A stretch of 64,000 bases of DNA from Anomaloglossus baeobatrachus. Taxonomy: Eukaryota; Chordata; Amphibia; Anura; Aromobatidae. The position numbers and the translations under genes are program-made. The DNA lies in contig NC_134354.1 in NCBI RefSeq assembly GCF_048569485.1, positions 339,383,643 to 339,447,642 on the forward strand, written 5' to 3'. Positions 34,086 through 46,062 of this stretch are shown here, in pieces. The notes beneath the pieces are model-generated. The model made no database searches. It saw only the letters and a program-made list of their open reading frames with translations, and was not told the DNA's origin. The number at the start of each line of letters is the position of its first letter. The first letter of the stretch is position 1.

Positions 34086-34681
34086 TCTTGACAACTGGTT
34101 CATAGTTTTAGGTGGTTTAATTGCCTGTAAATCAGTACAGATTCAATAGAAAGTCGATGGATCCGTATTCCGCTTGATGCACCCAGTCTACTAAGCTGTA
34201 TACTTCTCAGCAGTCTTTTGAGCTATTTGAAAGCAAATCAAGGGTCTAAAAATGTATTAAAAGGAATGCGTCAGTAGGATTTACCCTCCTAAGCCGTCTA
34301 TATGGGCATGCAGGTTATAGAAAGTTGAATAATATAATATTGAATAATACCTTGATATCTGTGATCTGATGTCTTGTTCCACAGAAATCCACATTTTTTT
34401 CATACAAATGAGCTCTACTAATCTATGGTCAAGATAAAGATCATTAAGAGATTCTGCCTCCAGAGTATATATTAGTATATATTAAATGAAAGGAGGCATT
34501 ACCACTGTGAACCAAGTAATAACTGACATTTAGTTCTGCTGTACTGTGTTAGTTCTTATCTCACTGTAGAGACTGTAGAGCTGTGTGTGATAATGAGAAG
34601 CACAGCACAGCAAAGCTAAAACGGTACAGCAGAAGGGAATTTTGTCTCATTACAAAAATATTTGCAGTTCCAGTAGTCTAA

Positions 34682-35247
34682 AGGGTGCTTTACATGCTGC
34701 GACATCGCTAACAATATATCGTCGGGGTCACGGCGTTAGTGATGCACATCCGGCGCCGTTAGCGACATCACAGCGTGTGACACCAAGGAGCGATGATAAA
34801 CGATCGCAAAAACGTCAAAAATCGTTGATCGTTGACACGTCGCTCCTTTTCTTAATATCGTTGCTGCTGCAAGTACGATGTTGTTCGTCGTTCCTGCGGC
34901 ACCACACATCGCTACGTGTGACACCACAGGAACGACAAACATCTCCTACCTGCATCCACAGGAAAAAAAGGAAGGAAGGAGGTAAGCGGGATCTTCCGCC
35001 CGCTCATCTCCGCCCCTCCGCTTCTATTGGACGGCTGCTGTGTGACGTCGCTGTGACGCCGCACGAACCGCGCCCTTAGAAAGGAGGTGGTTCGCCGGCC
35101 AGAGCGACGTCGCAGGGAAGGTAAGTCCGTGTGACGGGTGTAAGCGATGTTGTGCGTCACTGGCAGCGATTTGCCCGTGTCGCACAACCAGGGCGGGCAC
35201 ACTCGCTAGCGATATCGATACCGATATCGCAGCGTGTAACATATCCT
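34682..35247. mobile_element. Harbinger-like MITE, first of a chain
   Basis: TAA flanks both sides (34679-34681, 35248-35250). The left end AGGGTGCTTTACATGCTGCG and the right end read inward, AGGATATGTTACACGCTGCG, are inverted repeats. Interior words such as ATCGTCGGGGTCACGGCG match the MITE at 50857-51419 in layout. Non-coding. Confidence 0.8.
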
Positions 35248-35250
35248 TAA

Positions 35251-36843
35251 GGCTGTGTGCGCACGTTGCGTTTTTTCATGCATTTACGCAGCATTTTAAA
35301 CTGCAGCGTAAATGCATGCGTTGTGCGTCCCCAGCAAAGTATATGAGAATTAAGCAAATTCCATGTGCACGTTGCTTTTTTAAACGCAGCATTTTGGATG
35401 CTAAATATTTGACAAAATTGATGCATTTAAAAAAGCAACATGTCACTTCTCTTGTGCGTTTTGGTTGCATTTTCCACCCATTGAAATCGATGTCGATATC
35501 GGTCTCTCTCTCTCTCTCCCTCTCACGGTGTTTGTCCCTCGCTCTCTTTCATACTCACTGATCACCGGCGCAGCGCAGCACGACTGTCAGACTGCTCTTG
35601 CGGCTTCACCTGCTTTTGAAAATGCCAGCCGCTCATTATATCATCTCATATTCACTGCTTTCCCTGCCCACTGGCGCCTATGATTGGTTGCATTCAGACG
35701 AGCCCATCACGCTGAGTGACAGCTGTCTCACTGCAACCAATCACAGCCGCCGGTGGACATGTCTATATTGTGCAGTGAAATAAATAAGTTTAAAAAAACG
35801 TGCTGTCCCCCTAATTTTGATACCAGCCAAGGTAAAGCCACACGGCTGAAGGCTGGTATTCTCAGGATAGGGAGCCCCACGTTATGGGGAGCTCCCCAGC
35901 CTAAAAATATCAGCCAGCAGCTCCATCCATTAGATGCGACAGTCCCGGGACTCTACCCAGTTCATCCCAAATTGCCCTGGTACGGTGGCAATCGGGGTAA
36001 TAAGGAGTTAATGGCAGCCCATATCTGCCACCACTAAGTTCTAGGTTAATCATGGCTGGTGTCTATGACATACCCCCCACGATTAACCTGTAAGTTAAAG
36101 AAAATAAACACATACTCTCAAAAATCCTTTATTTGGAATAACAGACAAAAAAAAAAAATCACACTCTTTAAGCACTTTATTAATCTCCAAACTCCAGGTC
36201 CGACGTAATCCACACGAGGTCCCACGACGCTTTCAGCTCTGCTACATTGGAAGCTGACAGCGAGCAGCCATAGACCACGACCGCTCTCTGTGAGCTCCGC
36301 ACAGCAACTGAAGTGAGTCGCACTATCAGCGATGACGTCACTTAGGTTACCCGCGGCCCCCACTGGATCCTCCAACTGTTACAGCAAGTCACCCGAGTGA
36401 CGGAAGTGATCAACGGTCCCATCACTCAGGTGATTTGCGGTCTCGGGTGGAGGACTTCAGCTGGCCGTGGGTAACCTGAGTAACGGCACCTCTGATCGCG
36501 TGGCTCACTTCAGTCACTCAGGGGATTTGCGGTCACCGGTGGCTCCTTTACCAGTGACCGCAAATCAGGCCCTAGCACACAAAGCCGTACAATAACAATG
36601 AAATCGGGTGAAGTTCAACCGAGTTCATTCTGATTGTGCGGCTCTGTCGTGCAGCCAGCCATGCTCTATGGGGATGTAGCAGAGCCAAGTGGGAACGCAC
36701 TGTCAAAAATGCATCCAAAATGCATTCAAAACGCATTCAAAATGCATGCGTTTTGGATGCATTTTTTTGTCAAACGCAGTGTTTACAGATGTCAAATGCT
36801 GCAATTTATTTGTCAAGTCAGAACGCAGCGTGCGCACATAGCC
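35251..36843. mobile_element. Harbinger-like element, second of the chain
   Basis: TAA flanks both sides (35248-35250, 36844-36846). The end GGCTGTGTGCGCACGTTGCG and the other end read inward, GGCTATGTGCGCACGCTGCG, match. It carries a core-module copy at about 35790-36170. No transposase. Confidence 0.8.
35790..36170 (+). repeat. Shared core module, copy in the second chain element
   Basis: AATTTTGATACCAGCCAAGG, GGCTGGTATTCTCAGGATAG, GGGGAGCTCCCCAGCCTAA, GCAATCGGGGTAATAAGGAG and AAATCCTTTATTTGGAATAA are in the same order as at 5440-5830. Confidence 0.8.
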
Positions 36844-36846
36844 TAA

Positions 36847-38183
36847 GGCTATGTGCCCACGCTGCAGATGAGTTGCAGTTATTTTCTGCAGATAAACTGG
36901 AATGGTCGGCAGAGAACTACATGTTAAAATGGGATGAGGGCTGAAGTCAGTTTACCCGCGATTTCACATGCGGGCAGCTGACGAAAAATCTGATACAGCT
37001 GGTGGGGGGAGAGAGAGAGACTGAAGTGAGTCGCATGATAAGCTGTGACGTCACTCAGGTGAGTCTTCCACCTGTGGATCACCTGTGATTTGCGGTCATA
37101 GGTGGACTCCAGCTGTGACCGTGTATCACTCGAGTAACATCCCCGCTGATCGCATGGCTCACTTCAGTCACTCGGCTGATTTGCTGTCACAGGTGGAGAA
37201 CTTCAGCTGTGACTGGAAATTACTTGAGTGGCGGCCCAACTGATGGCGCGACAGACTTCAGTTGCTGCATGGAGCTCACATGGGTGTTTGTGTCTATTTA
37301 CTGTTACTTACAGATTAGTAATGGGGGGGTGTCTTGTAGACTCCTGCCATGACTAATCTAGGACTTAGTGCCAGCTATGGGCTGCTATTAACTCCTTATT
37401 ACCCTGATTACCACCACACCAGGGCAATCGGGAGAGTCAGGTAAAGTCTAATGGCTGAGGCAATTCCGGGCAGCTGCTGGCTGATATTTTTAGGCTACGG
37501 TGTCTCCCAATAACGTGGGTGTCCCCAGCCTGAAAATACCAGCTCTCAGCTGTGGTTTTATCTTGGCTGGGTATCAAAATTAGGGGGGACCACACGCAGT
37601 GTTTAAAAAATTATTTGTTACTGTATGATATAGACTCGCCCACCGGTGGCTGTGAATGGTTGAAGTCAGACAGCGGTCAATCAGCGTGGGGGCGCATCTG
37701 ACAGCAGCCAATCTCAGATGTCAGTGGGCGGGGGAAGCAGAGAATATGTATGAGCCTAATGAGTGGCAGCAATGAATATGTATGAGCCTAATGAGGAGCT
37801 AAAAAAGGAGAGGCCATGGGAGCAGTGTGACAGCCACGTTGGTGATCAGTGAGTATGAAGAGGAGAGCAAGAGAGAGAGACTCAGGAATGGTTCAATAAC
37901 GCTGTGAAACCGGACTCAAACCATGACAGTGTGAATACACCTGCGAGTTAGCAGTGTTATTTATTTATTGACAGCATTGAAGTCAATTGAAAAATGCTGC
38001 TAAACCGGACTCATATTTGATATCCTGCAGATTTTTTCTGCATCAAAAAACAGACCGAAACTGGGCGGAAATAAACCGCAGTGTGCACAGCAAATAAAAA
38101 AACCCATTGACTTTGCTGGCTTCATGAGAGACATGCAGATTTTAAAAAAGCCACATCAAAAACTGCAGCGAGTGCACACGGCC
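36847..38183. mobile_element. Harbinger-like element, third of the chain
   Basis: TAA flanks both sides (36844-36846, 38184-38186). The end GGCTATGTGCCCACGCTGCAG and the other end read inward, GGCCGTGTGCACTCGCTGCAG, match. An inverted partial core module lies at about 37320-37620. Several related blocks with CACTCAG..GA..T.G..GTCA words repeat inside. No transposase. Confidence 0.8.
37320..37620 (-). repeat. Shared core module, inverted partial copy
   Basis: Read on the minus strand it shows the same series, including CCAGCCAAGATAAAACC, a CAGCCTAAAAATATCAGCC word and CCAGGGCA...GGTAATAAGGAG in altered spacing. Confidence 0.65.
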
Positions 38184-38691
38184 TAACAGTGTGCTAGCTT
38201 CCATTTCACAGGCAGCCAGTATAGAGAAGGGCATTAGAGGAGAGCTGACAACAGTGTGGACATCTGCAAATGTGTTTGTAATGAGGTAAGGTTCAACTCT
38301 GCTGTATTATGTTAGACATAATCAGAAGTATCACTGACAGCACTATGAGATGACAAGTGTAGATGCAAAAGTGTGTAATGAGACAGCGTTCACTTCTGCT
38401 GTACTGTATTAGCGGCGATCTCATTGCAGAGCTGTGTGTGATTATGACAGTGGAGTGTCAGTCGTTATGTGTCTCATAATGGTAACGTCCCCTTTTATTT
38501 ACAATATGCTCTGGAGGCAGATTCTCAGAGAGATCTGTATACGTCCCATAGATCTTAACATCTCATTTACAAATAAGACAAATGTGGGTCTCTCTGGAAT
38601 AAGACATTGATTACAGGTATCAAAGTATAATGTTTTTCAACTTTCAAGACCTCCATGTCCATATAGACGGCTTAATTTGGTTGATTCCCTT

Positions 38692-39231
38692 TACAAAAGA
38701 AATGTAAAAAGTTATTAATTAATGTTTACATGTATATCTAATCTGATGATTTGGAGGTATAAATTTAAAACAAAAAATGAAATACTATGATGTTAAATTA
38801 GAAAATAATCAGCACTAAATTTTGGACCGGAAAACAACAGAATTATAAAAGGTAAAAGGGTTGTTTCTTCTCTCATTTGTAGATCCACTATGACTCGATG
38901 GGAAAATACAGCTTAATGATTGTGAAAAGGTAATATGTAAATAATAGAACAGATTCTAACCAATTCACATAAATTGTATCCACGAGTAAATGTGTCGAAT
39001 GTCGTGAGATTTTTTCCAGATTTGAACAGCGCCTCACTGCTAATGTAGCATTTATAGATCTAGAGAAATTAAACTCCTCTGTGCTTTTGCTGCATAACCT
39101 TTCTCATCTCCAACTACCTCAAATTAATTGCCTATTTCATTCCCACCCTTATCCACTCAGGAGCTTGAAGTTGGCATAACATGATTTAATGGGTATTGTG
39201 TGAAATAATAGAAGCGAAGAGACAAAACACT
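38692..39231. other. Unassigned AT-rich sequence
   Basis: No gene or known repeat is recognised here; it looks single-copy within this window. Confidence 0.45.
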
Positions 39232-39237
39232 TTTATT
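39232..39237 (-). terminator. Poly(A) signal after the small open frame
   Basis: AATAAA on the minus strand, about 45 bases beyond the TGA at 39280 and followed by GT-rich sequence. Confidence 0.4.
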
Positions 39238-39279
39238 TGTACGTCACCCTAAATGACCCAGGCTGGTGGAAGGTGTCAT

Positions 39280-39489
39280 TCAGCTGTTAATGTAGACAAC
39301 TATTGTATCACTTTCGCTCTTTAATTTACTCCAGAACAGATAGTGCAGGATGTACCGGCTACAGCGCCTCTTCACACGCTTGAGATACACACCAGGGATA
39401 GGTGACCACAGGCTCCTACATCTCGGCGAAAAACTGTACATGACAATATCATTCAACAGCCTGGACCAAGATATTGTCCTGATGACCAT
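39280..39489 (-). CDS. Small open frame with a nearby poly(A) signal, unknown
   Basis: I do not recognise this 69-codon frame. It reads MVIRTISWSRLLNDIVMYSF, then a basic, aromatic and cysteine-containing stretch (LWSPIPGVYLKRVKRRC, RYILHYLFWSKLK) ending DTIVVYINS before TGA. An AATAAA (39237-39232) follows the stop by about 45 bases, with a GT-rich tract (GTGTTTTGTC) after it, which is the layout of a real 3' end. An in-frame stop lies four codons upstream of the ATG, so it is either very small or the end of a spliced gene whose acceptor I cannot place. No signal peptide or known domain is clear. Chance or a decayed retrocopy are the alternatives. Confidence 0.3.
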   Translation of the reverse strand: MVIRTISWSRLLNDIVMYSFSPRCRSLWSPIPGVYLKRVKRRCSRYILHYLFWSKLKSESDTIVVYINS

Positions 39490-39903
39490 TACAAGGCGTC
39501 ACGATTGTGACCATCAGCTATAACATGACATTTTGTGGACAATGAGAATATTTTAGATATTGTGCATCTCATGTCCTGATATATCTCTAAAGTTATTAGT
39601 TGTCAGTGTATATTATTTTATTGGAACAGGAAATACTGTTTCCATGGTGATCTCATTAAATCGCACATGTAACCAGCCTTCTCCTTTCACGTGTCAACGG
39701 CATGACAACAGCTACCTCTCTGTTACTTCCTTCTATCACCATCTGTTATCTTTTCCTGTCTGCTAAATAAACTCTTTATAAAAAAATATGGTTTAACTTC
39801 AAGTACTGAAGAATGTCATAGTTCATTTAGAAATGATAGTAAATTCAACTTCCATCTGTGAATACAGTATAAACCACCAAGATAAAAAAGTTAGTGAACT
39901 TAA
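39490..39903. other. Unassigned sequence
   Basis: No gene is seen. It ends in TTAA at 39900-39903. Confidence 0.45.
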
Positions 39904-39957
39904 AGGGAACCTGCCATCAGGATTTTATACCTTTAATTGCATGTGTGTAATGGCCCT
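39904..39957. mobile_element. Fragment of a T2-like MITE end
   Basis: TTAA followed by AGGGAACCTGCCATCAGGAT is a T2/Kolobok-type end. The rest of that copy is cut off where the next MITE begins. Confidence 0.5.
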
Positions 39958-39961
39958 TTAA

Positions 39962-40227
39962 AGGGACGGTCAGCACAGAATGACTGGGCAAACCAAGTCC
40001 AGGCGCTCGGTGCATCATTGGGCTAATCATTTAAATACACTTTGTTTTCGCTTTATATCCACTCATCACTGGCACTAAGAAGCCAGAGCTGTCAATCAAA
40101 GAACAGGGAGGGTGGAGATTGAGGAAAAACAATCCGGTGGGAAGGTGTATATAAATGATTAGCTCCGCCATGATGCCCGAGCACCTGTACTTGGTGTGAA
40201 CAGTCATCCTGTAACAACAGAGTCCCT
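39962..40227. mobile_element. T2-like foldback MITE
   Basis: TTAA at 39958-39961 and TTAT at 40228-40231 flank it. The left AGGGACGGTCAGCACAGAAT and the right read inward, AGGGACTCTGTTGTTACAGG, begin inverted repeats of about 80 bp that continue through CCAAGT.CAGG.GCTCGG and GCTAATCATTTA.ATACAC. Non-coding. Confidence 0.75.
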
Positions 40228-40231
40228 TTAT

Positions 40232-43200
40232 AGGGTAGAGTCACACAACCATTTTCTCCACATCCGAGAAAAACAGAGTATCAACAGTTCTTCTCAGATG
40301 TAGAGTGGAAAAAATAAAAAGTTTCATCAGTGTGGTCATGTTTTTTTTTTTTTTTACAGACCCATAGACTTGCATTCCAGATTTTGATCTGAAACTTGGA
40401 ACAAAAAAATCAGACATGTCTCCAATTCTTTTCACAGACCACCTGGTCTAAAGAAAAATATAAATAAAATCGGACATGTGCACAACCCCATAGAATATGA
40501 TAGATATTAGTACTATCCGTGAAAACCAGGGATAGCACTCAACCAAGATAATCAGTCACGTGCATGAGCCCTGACATTGATTACATCAATACCTTCTTTG
40601 TAGAATTTTGTTTTTAAGTTTTAATTAACTCCAGTTATATTGTTACGGTAAAAAGCTGCATGTGCTGAGGGGTGGGCATTGACCTTACAGCTCTCCGCAA
40701 CTCTCTGACTTTCCCCACTCACCACCGGTCTCTGACAGACAGATCAATCTTATCTCAGTGACCTGCCTCTCCTGCCCAACATTCTGTACAGGTGCCGTCA
40801 TTGCTTGGGGTTGTCCTCTCAGAGGAGGCGGCACATGCGCACATCAATAGTCCGGCTCTCAACATGGCCAGGAGCTTACTGCTCATGCACCGCCCCATCT
40901 GGGGAGACGACCCTGGGCAATGGTGCGCCTGCACAAAATCTTAACACAGAACAGGTAACAGAGAAAAGAGAGACCTGTCTTCTATAAAGCGAAGGGTGGC
41001 GGCAGGTGAGGAAAAGTGAGAGAGGGTAGGAGAGCTGTAAATGTATTGCACATGCAATCGATTTATAGGTTTACAATTTGAAAGCTGGATGTCACTAAAT
41101 CGTCAAAACAATATTCTATAAAGAAGTAAGGAATTACTGAGCATTTAAGGGCCTTTACACTTATACCATTAGGGGTCTAAAATTCTAATGACAGTTTTTC
41201 TTCTAAGTAACGCTGCAGTGTGACATACGAGAGTATAAAGCTAGGGCATATTGGGTGAATTGGTGGGTTCCAATTGCTCCCACCATACTACTCCTAGGGA
41301 TTCACACCTTCTGGATTGCTAAGGATTTTCTGTCTAGACTTTTTGATGAAAGATCTTCAGCATCGCACACTACCAGCAAAGTGGATGAGATTTGAGCAAA
41401 CCACATGCAGCAGATATTTTCCATGACCTGTAATGCTTTTTTTTTTACATCCACAAAATATCAATATTCTTCTTTAAAGCACTGACATTTTCACAGTTTA
41501 GCACAACCAACTCCTTCATAGACCTTCATAGACCTCACCCTTCACTTTATTAAATGGGTACATTTCTATGCACAAATTGTCATTCAGAAGAACGCAAACT
41601 GTCCAGGATAGTGGATTCGTATTGTCACGTATATACACGTACACACGCAAATACACATACACATGTATTAAACACAGACAGACTGAATCTTTGGGAATGT
41701 AAAAATTTATTTCCACATGCTCAATTCTCTTTCTTAGTATTTTTTTCTTTTCTCTTTAATATTAAAAATGTTCCCATGCCTGTCTTCCCGGCAGGGTTAA
41801 TATACGTATATATATAAAGAGGAATATTATACAGAGAAAAAGATCTTTACTCATGGAGCAGGTCATTTACAGAAATGGTGGTTTCCTTGCATTAAAATAC
41901 TTCAACAAACAAGTATCTATTGTCATCTACATTTACAATTCGCAGACTTTCTGTGCTTCACATTTCTCTCACCATTTTATATCCTGCGAAAACACCTGAT
42001 GCATTTTCCTACCCAACCACTTATCCCACCCACAACCCACTGCATGTATATACAACTATACAGCACCTTAGCTCGTGCACATAGGAATGTATTGCCATTT
42101 TACAATAGGAAATAGATAAAAATCCCCCTTACCCCATAAAGGAAGGGGGAGAAACTTGGCTTTTTTACCCTATGTATCACAGATGGGCAAGGTATTGCCA
42201 AGTAAGTGCAGAAATATTAATAGACGAGGATAAAAGAAAGGGCTGGTGGGAAGAGGTAAAAAGTGAACAAACGAATACAAACCTTTGTAATGGACATGAG
42301 TGTCTGAAATTAATGAATATTCCAAACAGCAAAAAAATACATATGAGCCAAAAAATATTGTGTGTGTTTTCCTATCCAAGTTGGTAACATAGTTCTAGAT
42401 AAACCATTATAGGTTTGCTGGAGGTACCAGAATTAGGCAGGAACATTCATTAATACATGTTTCAAGCATGCATGCAAATAAAGGTAAAAGAAATGGTCGC
42501 TGAACTCTAAAATGTTTGTATTTTGTATTAAGACCATCATTTATAAAACATTTTGAACATATTTTAAGGAAGGGATCATTTTGAAGACTAAGGTGCAAAT
42601 TATGACTTCCTCCTTCAGGAGTTGAATTAGCCTACTGGCATGTAACAGCTAGAGTGCAAAAATACACAAACGTGTGAGCTTCATCAGCCTCCGAAGCTCA
42701 GAATACCATGTGATACCTGGCATAAAAAAAAAATAATATATGTTATGAAAGAAATATTGCCAGTCCCTTGAGATTGAGGCTATTTCCGGGTATGGTAAAA
42801 ACGCTAGTTATACTTTCACATTTTTTCTTACATACATGGAGTAATCATATTTATACCAATCATCTTATTCTGTATGCTACTAAACAAAATTATACATATA
42901 CATTTCTTCTTATTCAAATTTTATGAAATTAGAAGATAACACTGTGCTTATACCTAAAGCAATCAATGCAAGTGATGGCTGTTCTCCATCTGAAGTGCCT
43001 CCGCCCACCCCCTTCCCATACTGACTGCAGTGGATCTCATCAAGTACCGCTTCTAAATGACCTTTTACTACTGTGCCAATGAACCATGCGTTTACCCAAT
43101 GTCCAGTTCGTTCTATACACCAAACGGACATTCCTTATAGCACCTTATGCTGCAAGTTGGAGTTATATATACACACGTTATGGGAGAACATTTAAGTTCT

Positions 43201-45482
43201 CAATAGACATAGCTGCTATGGCTCCTGTCCACTTGTACTAGCTTCCACTATCTAATTTCATGTTTTATCAAGAAATGTACAGGACTTCAGACTGATAGAT
43301 CATCATATTGCATTATCATGGCTCAACATGTAAAAGACTATTAAACCTAAAATACAAATTAGGTAAATGTAATACAGACGATGACATTCATATTCCTCTG
43401 AACACATAAGAAACAAGAGGTCAAGAGGGGGAATAAGAGGATACAAACCATACCGTAAGGCCTCATGCATATGGCATCATTCTTATAGAATCCAACTGGA
43501 ATAAAACTTCATGGGTCTATGTCAGATATCATACAGAAAGCCCCATAGACTTTTATAGATGCTATATTATGTATATGTGAACTATAAACACTCAGGATAT
43601 AATTCTTCGGACCATATGGTTTCTATCCCCATTATTTCTTTGACTTATTTGAAACTTTGGAATCAAGTTTGTCCTAAATTAGAACATATTAAATGTTTTT
43701 AGAAAAGTTGAATACAAAACCCAACTAATTCTATGTTGACAAAATAAACTACAAGTATCAAACCCATGTCCTAACATATCAAGGTTTAATTACATGTGAA
43801 TAAGACTAGACAGTAATGGGAATGTTACATTCTCTAAAGCGTATTTTTACATCTAATACTACAGCGTATTTTTGCATCACTCTGCCTTGAACCACCTGGC
43901 AGTGCCAGGAGAAGAATCAAACTTTTCTTTCTCTTCCCAGTTTCACTAAATTCAATGAGCATCCTGTAAATGTGGACACCTTGTGCCAATAACATTTGCT
44001 TCGCAAGGCCATATTTTCGCAACTTCATGAATAAATGTTTCATCAACGAAACCTGCTAAAAAGTGGTTGGCAGCAAGTCTGTATGAAGAGAGCAAAACAA
44101 AACTGTAAGACAATGCTGTAAACCTAAATTGTGGATAATCTCTCCATTACCCAAGGGACCAAGTACTCAAACAAATCTTGTGTTCTAGAAAAAAGGTAGA
44201 AATATAGTTTGTATTCCACACACAACAAAAGTATCCATTCAAGGATTATGATTGTTTGCATATATTTTACCAGGATGTATTTTTTTTTGTATTGGATTCA
44301 TTTGCATTTTAGGTTTAATAATCTACACAATATAGGATTGACTTAGCTGAACACAATGCATTGCTTTGCTACATTAAAAGGTGCATTAGTTCAGTTTGAA
44401 AATACAGTAAAACCCCTTTCCAGTAAATCCTATAACTGTAGGGTTTCTAAATTCTCGCTAGGTCAGAAGCAGTAGACATTCCATGTGTAAACTGAGGTGA
44501 TATTTCTTAGCAATCCAATATGGATGTTAATTGCACATACCACGTTTCGGTCAATAGCTTTACCTTCTTCAGATGCACAGATTGCATTCGGGAAAGGTGC
44601 TGATGGAAAAGCGGCATGACCACAGAGGAAAGGCGCCTCACCACTGTGGCCATGCTGTCTTGCCATTAGCACCTTTATATCTCACACATTTCTCTTAGAT
44701 ACAATATCTGAAGAACATCTAAGTTATTGACCTAAATGTCTGAGGTACAATTAACATGCATATTGGAATGCTAATAAGTATCATCTCAAGATAAATCACA
44801 GAGTAGCTAGTTCTTCAGTACCCTACTAGTGCACCACCTAATTGGAGTGCCGTGATCAACATGCAACAATGCTATATTTTTGTTTGGCGCATAAGGGTTA
44901 AGTAACTTTTCAACAAAGACCAGTAAGTTATCTGTCAGACTGTATCCAGTTGGAAATCTCCACAGCGTTGATCTGTGCCAAACTTCTGTTTTGCTTTGGC
45001 AAACTATTTAGTGCCTATTCACATTTGCATTCTTCATTTCCATTGTTCTGCTTTTCAAAAGAGCAGAACCACAAAAATAAAGGCACTGCCGGTTCCATAT
45101 CATGACGGACACCAATGGTGCCCAGCAAACACCAATGACTATAACGGGGTCCGTCAAGGTTTCACTGCACATAATTGTGCAGCATTCTGTGCTATTTTAG
45201 CCAATATTTTTGGTTGGATCTGCAAAAGATGCTCTGAACCTCCGAGATTTTAACAAAGACATAGAATCTACACAGGTGCATTTTAGGATTTATGACTAGA
45301 TTCACAAACACTCTCAGTGGCCTCAATTTCTATAAGAATATTTTGCCTTTTAAAAAGCAGCTCTCTGCCATGATCACTGATATAAATACTACTTCCATTG
45401 AGGTAGCACACAGAAATAACCTGCATCTATTTTTCCATATTGTCCTATTAAATGGATCAGTGAGAATAATAAAAAATATTAA
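40232..45482. other. Mostly single-copy-looking sequence, no gene called
   Basis: No frame here has coding character and no transposon ends are evident. A GC-richer patch lies at about 40640-41000. The part nearer 45482 may belong to the far 3' region of the minus-strand host gene at 48211-48669, but I cannot place its end. The lack of recognisable repeats sets it apart from the rest of the window. Confidence 0.4.
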
Positions 45483-46062
45483 AGCGCCACTCCAGAGTTT
45501 TTATTTCATTGCTGGAGTGGTGCTTTAAATCAAAGTCCCCTACGCCCAGTCTTAGGGTAGGATTCCATTTGTGAGAGACTCGGGCGTATCTCGCATCGCA
45601 TCACCTGGGACAGCTTGCCTCTTTCCCGACAGGAGTGTCTCCGCTGCATCTATTTCTATGCAGCTGACCCGCTCCTGTCGGGAAAGAGGCAGGCCATCCC
45701 GGGTGATGTGATGTGACATATGCTCGAGTCTCTCGCAGTGGAATCCTACCCTCATTCTCACTTTCCAGTGTCTTCATTTTTTCAGCATCACTCTGATCCC
45801 ACATCTGACTGGCCAGAAGTAAGAAGTTAAGTCACAAGAGCTGAATTCCAGTCTATGAAAGCCAGAACAAGGCTCTCATAGAGTTACATTGAGTTGTGAT
45901 CTCCAGCGCGGTACATGAAACACTGGTCACAAATTTGTGGAGCCCGAAGGAGTGGCGGTGATAATAGAAGAACACGGCGGCAGGTGAGCGACACAGGGGG
46001 CAGGGGACTTCAATTTAAATCAACACTTCAGCGGTGAAATAAAAAAATAAACACTGGTGTGG
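45483..46062. mobile_element. TTAA-flanked MITE
   Basis: TTAA lies on both sides (45479-45482, 46063-46066). The left AGCGCCACTCCAGAGTTTTT and the right read inward, CCACACCAGTGTTTATTTTT, start imperfect inverted repeats of about 65 bp that share TTATTTCA..GCTG.AGTG and AAGTCCCCT. The left repeat itself folds into a hairpin (45481-45526). A second foldback element is nested inside. Confidence 0.75.
45553..45754. mobile_element. Nested foldback element
   Basis: The two halves are inverted copies: TAGGGTAGGATTCCA on the left and TGGAATCCTACCCT on the right, with inner arms such as GCCTCTTTCCCGACAGGAG pairing with CTCCTGTCGGGAAAGAGGC. The superfamily is unclear. Confidence 0.8.

Larger units (their letters stand above)
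34261..38691. mobile_element. Kolobok/T2-like element with long inverted ends, filled by Harbinger-like insertions
   Basis: Left block 34261-34678 and right block 38187-38691 are inverted copies. AGCCGTCTATATGG at 34303 pairs with CCATATAGACGGCTTAA at 38658, and TCTGCCTCCAGAG at about 34457 pairs with CTCTGGAGGCAGA at about 38510. CTGCTGTACTGT words occur near the inner side of both. The left end AAGGAATGCGTCAG follows TTAA (34257-34260); the right end read inward is AAGGGAATCAACC. No coding sequence is seen. Confidence 0.65.

Noticed and set aside
44463-44672. Minus frame of 69 codons near an ACGTTTCGGTC word
   Set aside because: Possibly a retroposon fragment, but too short to name.
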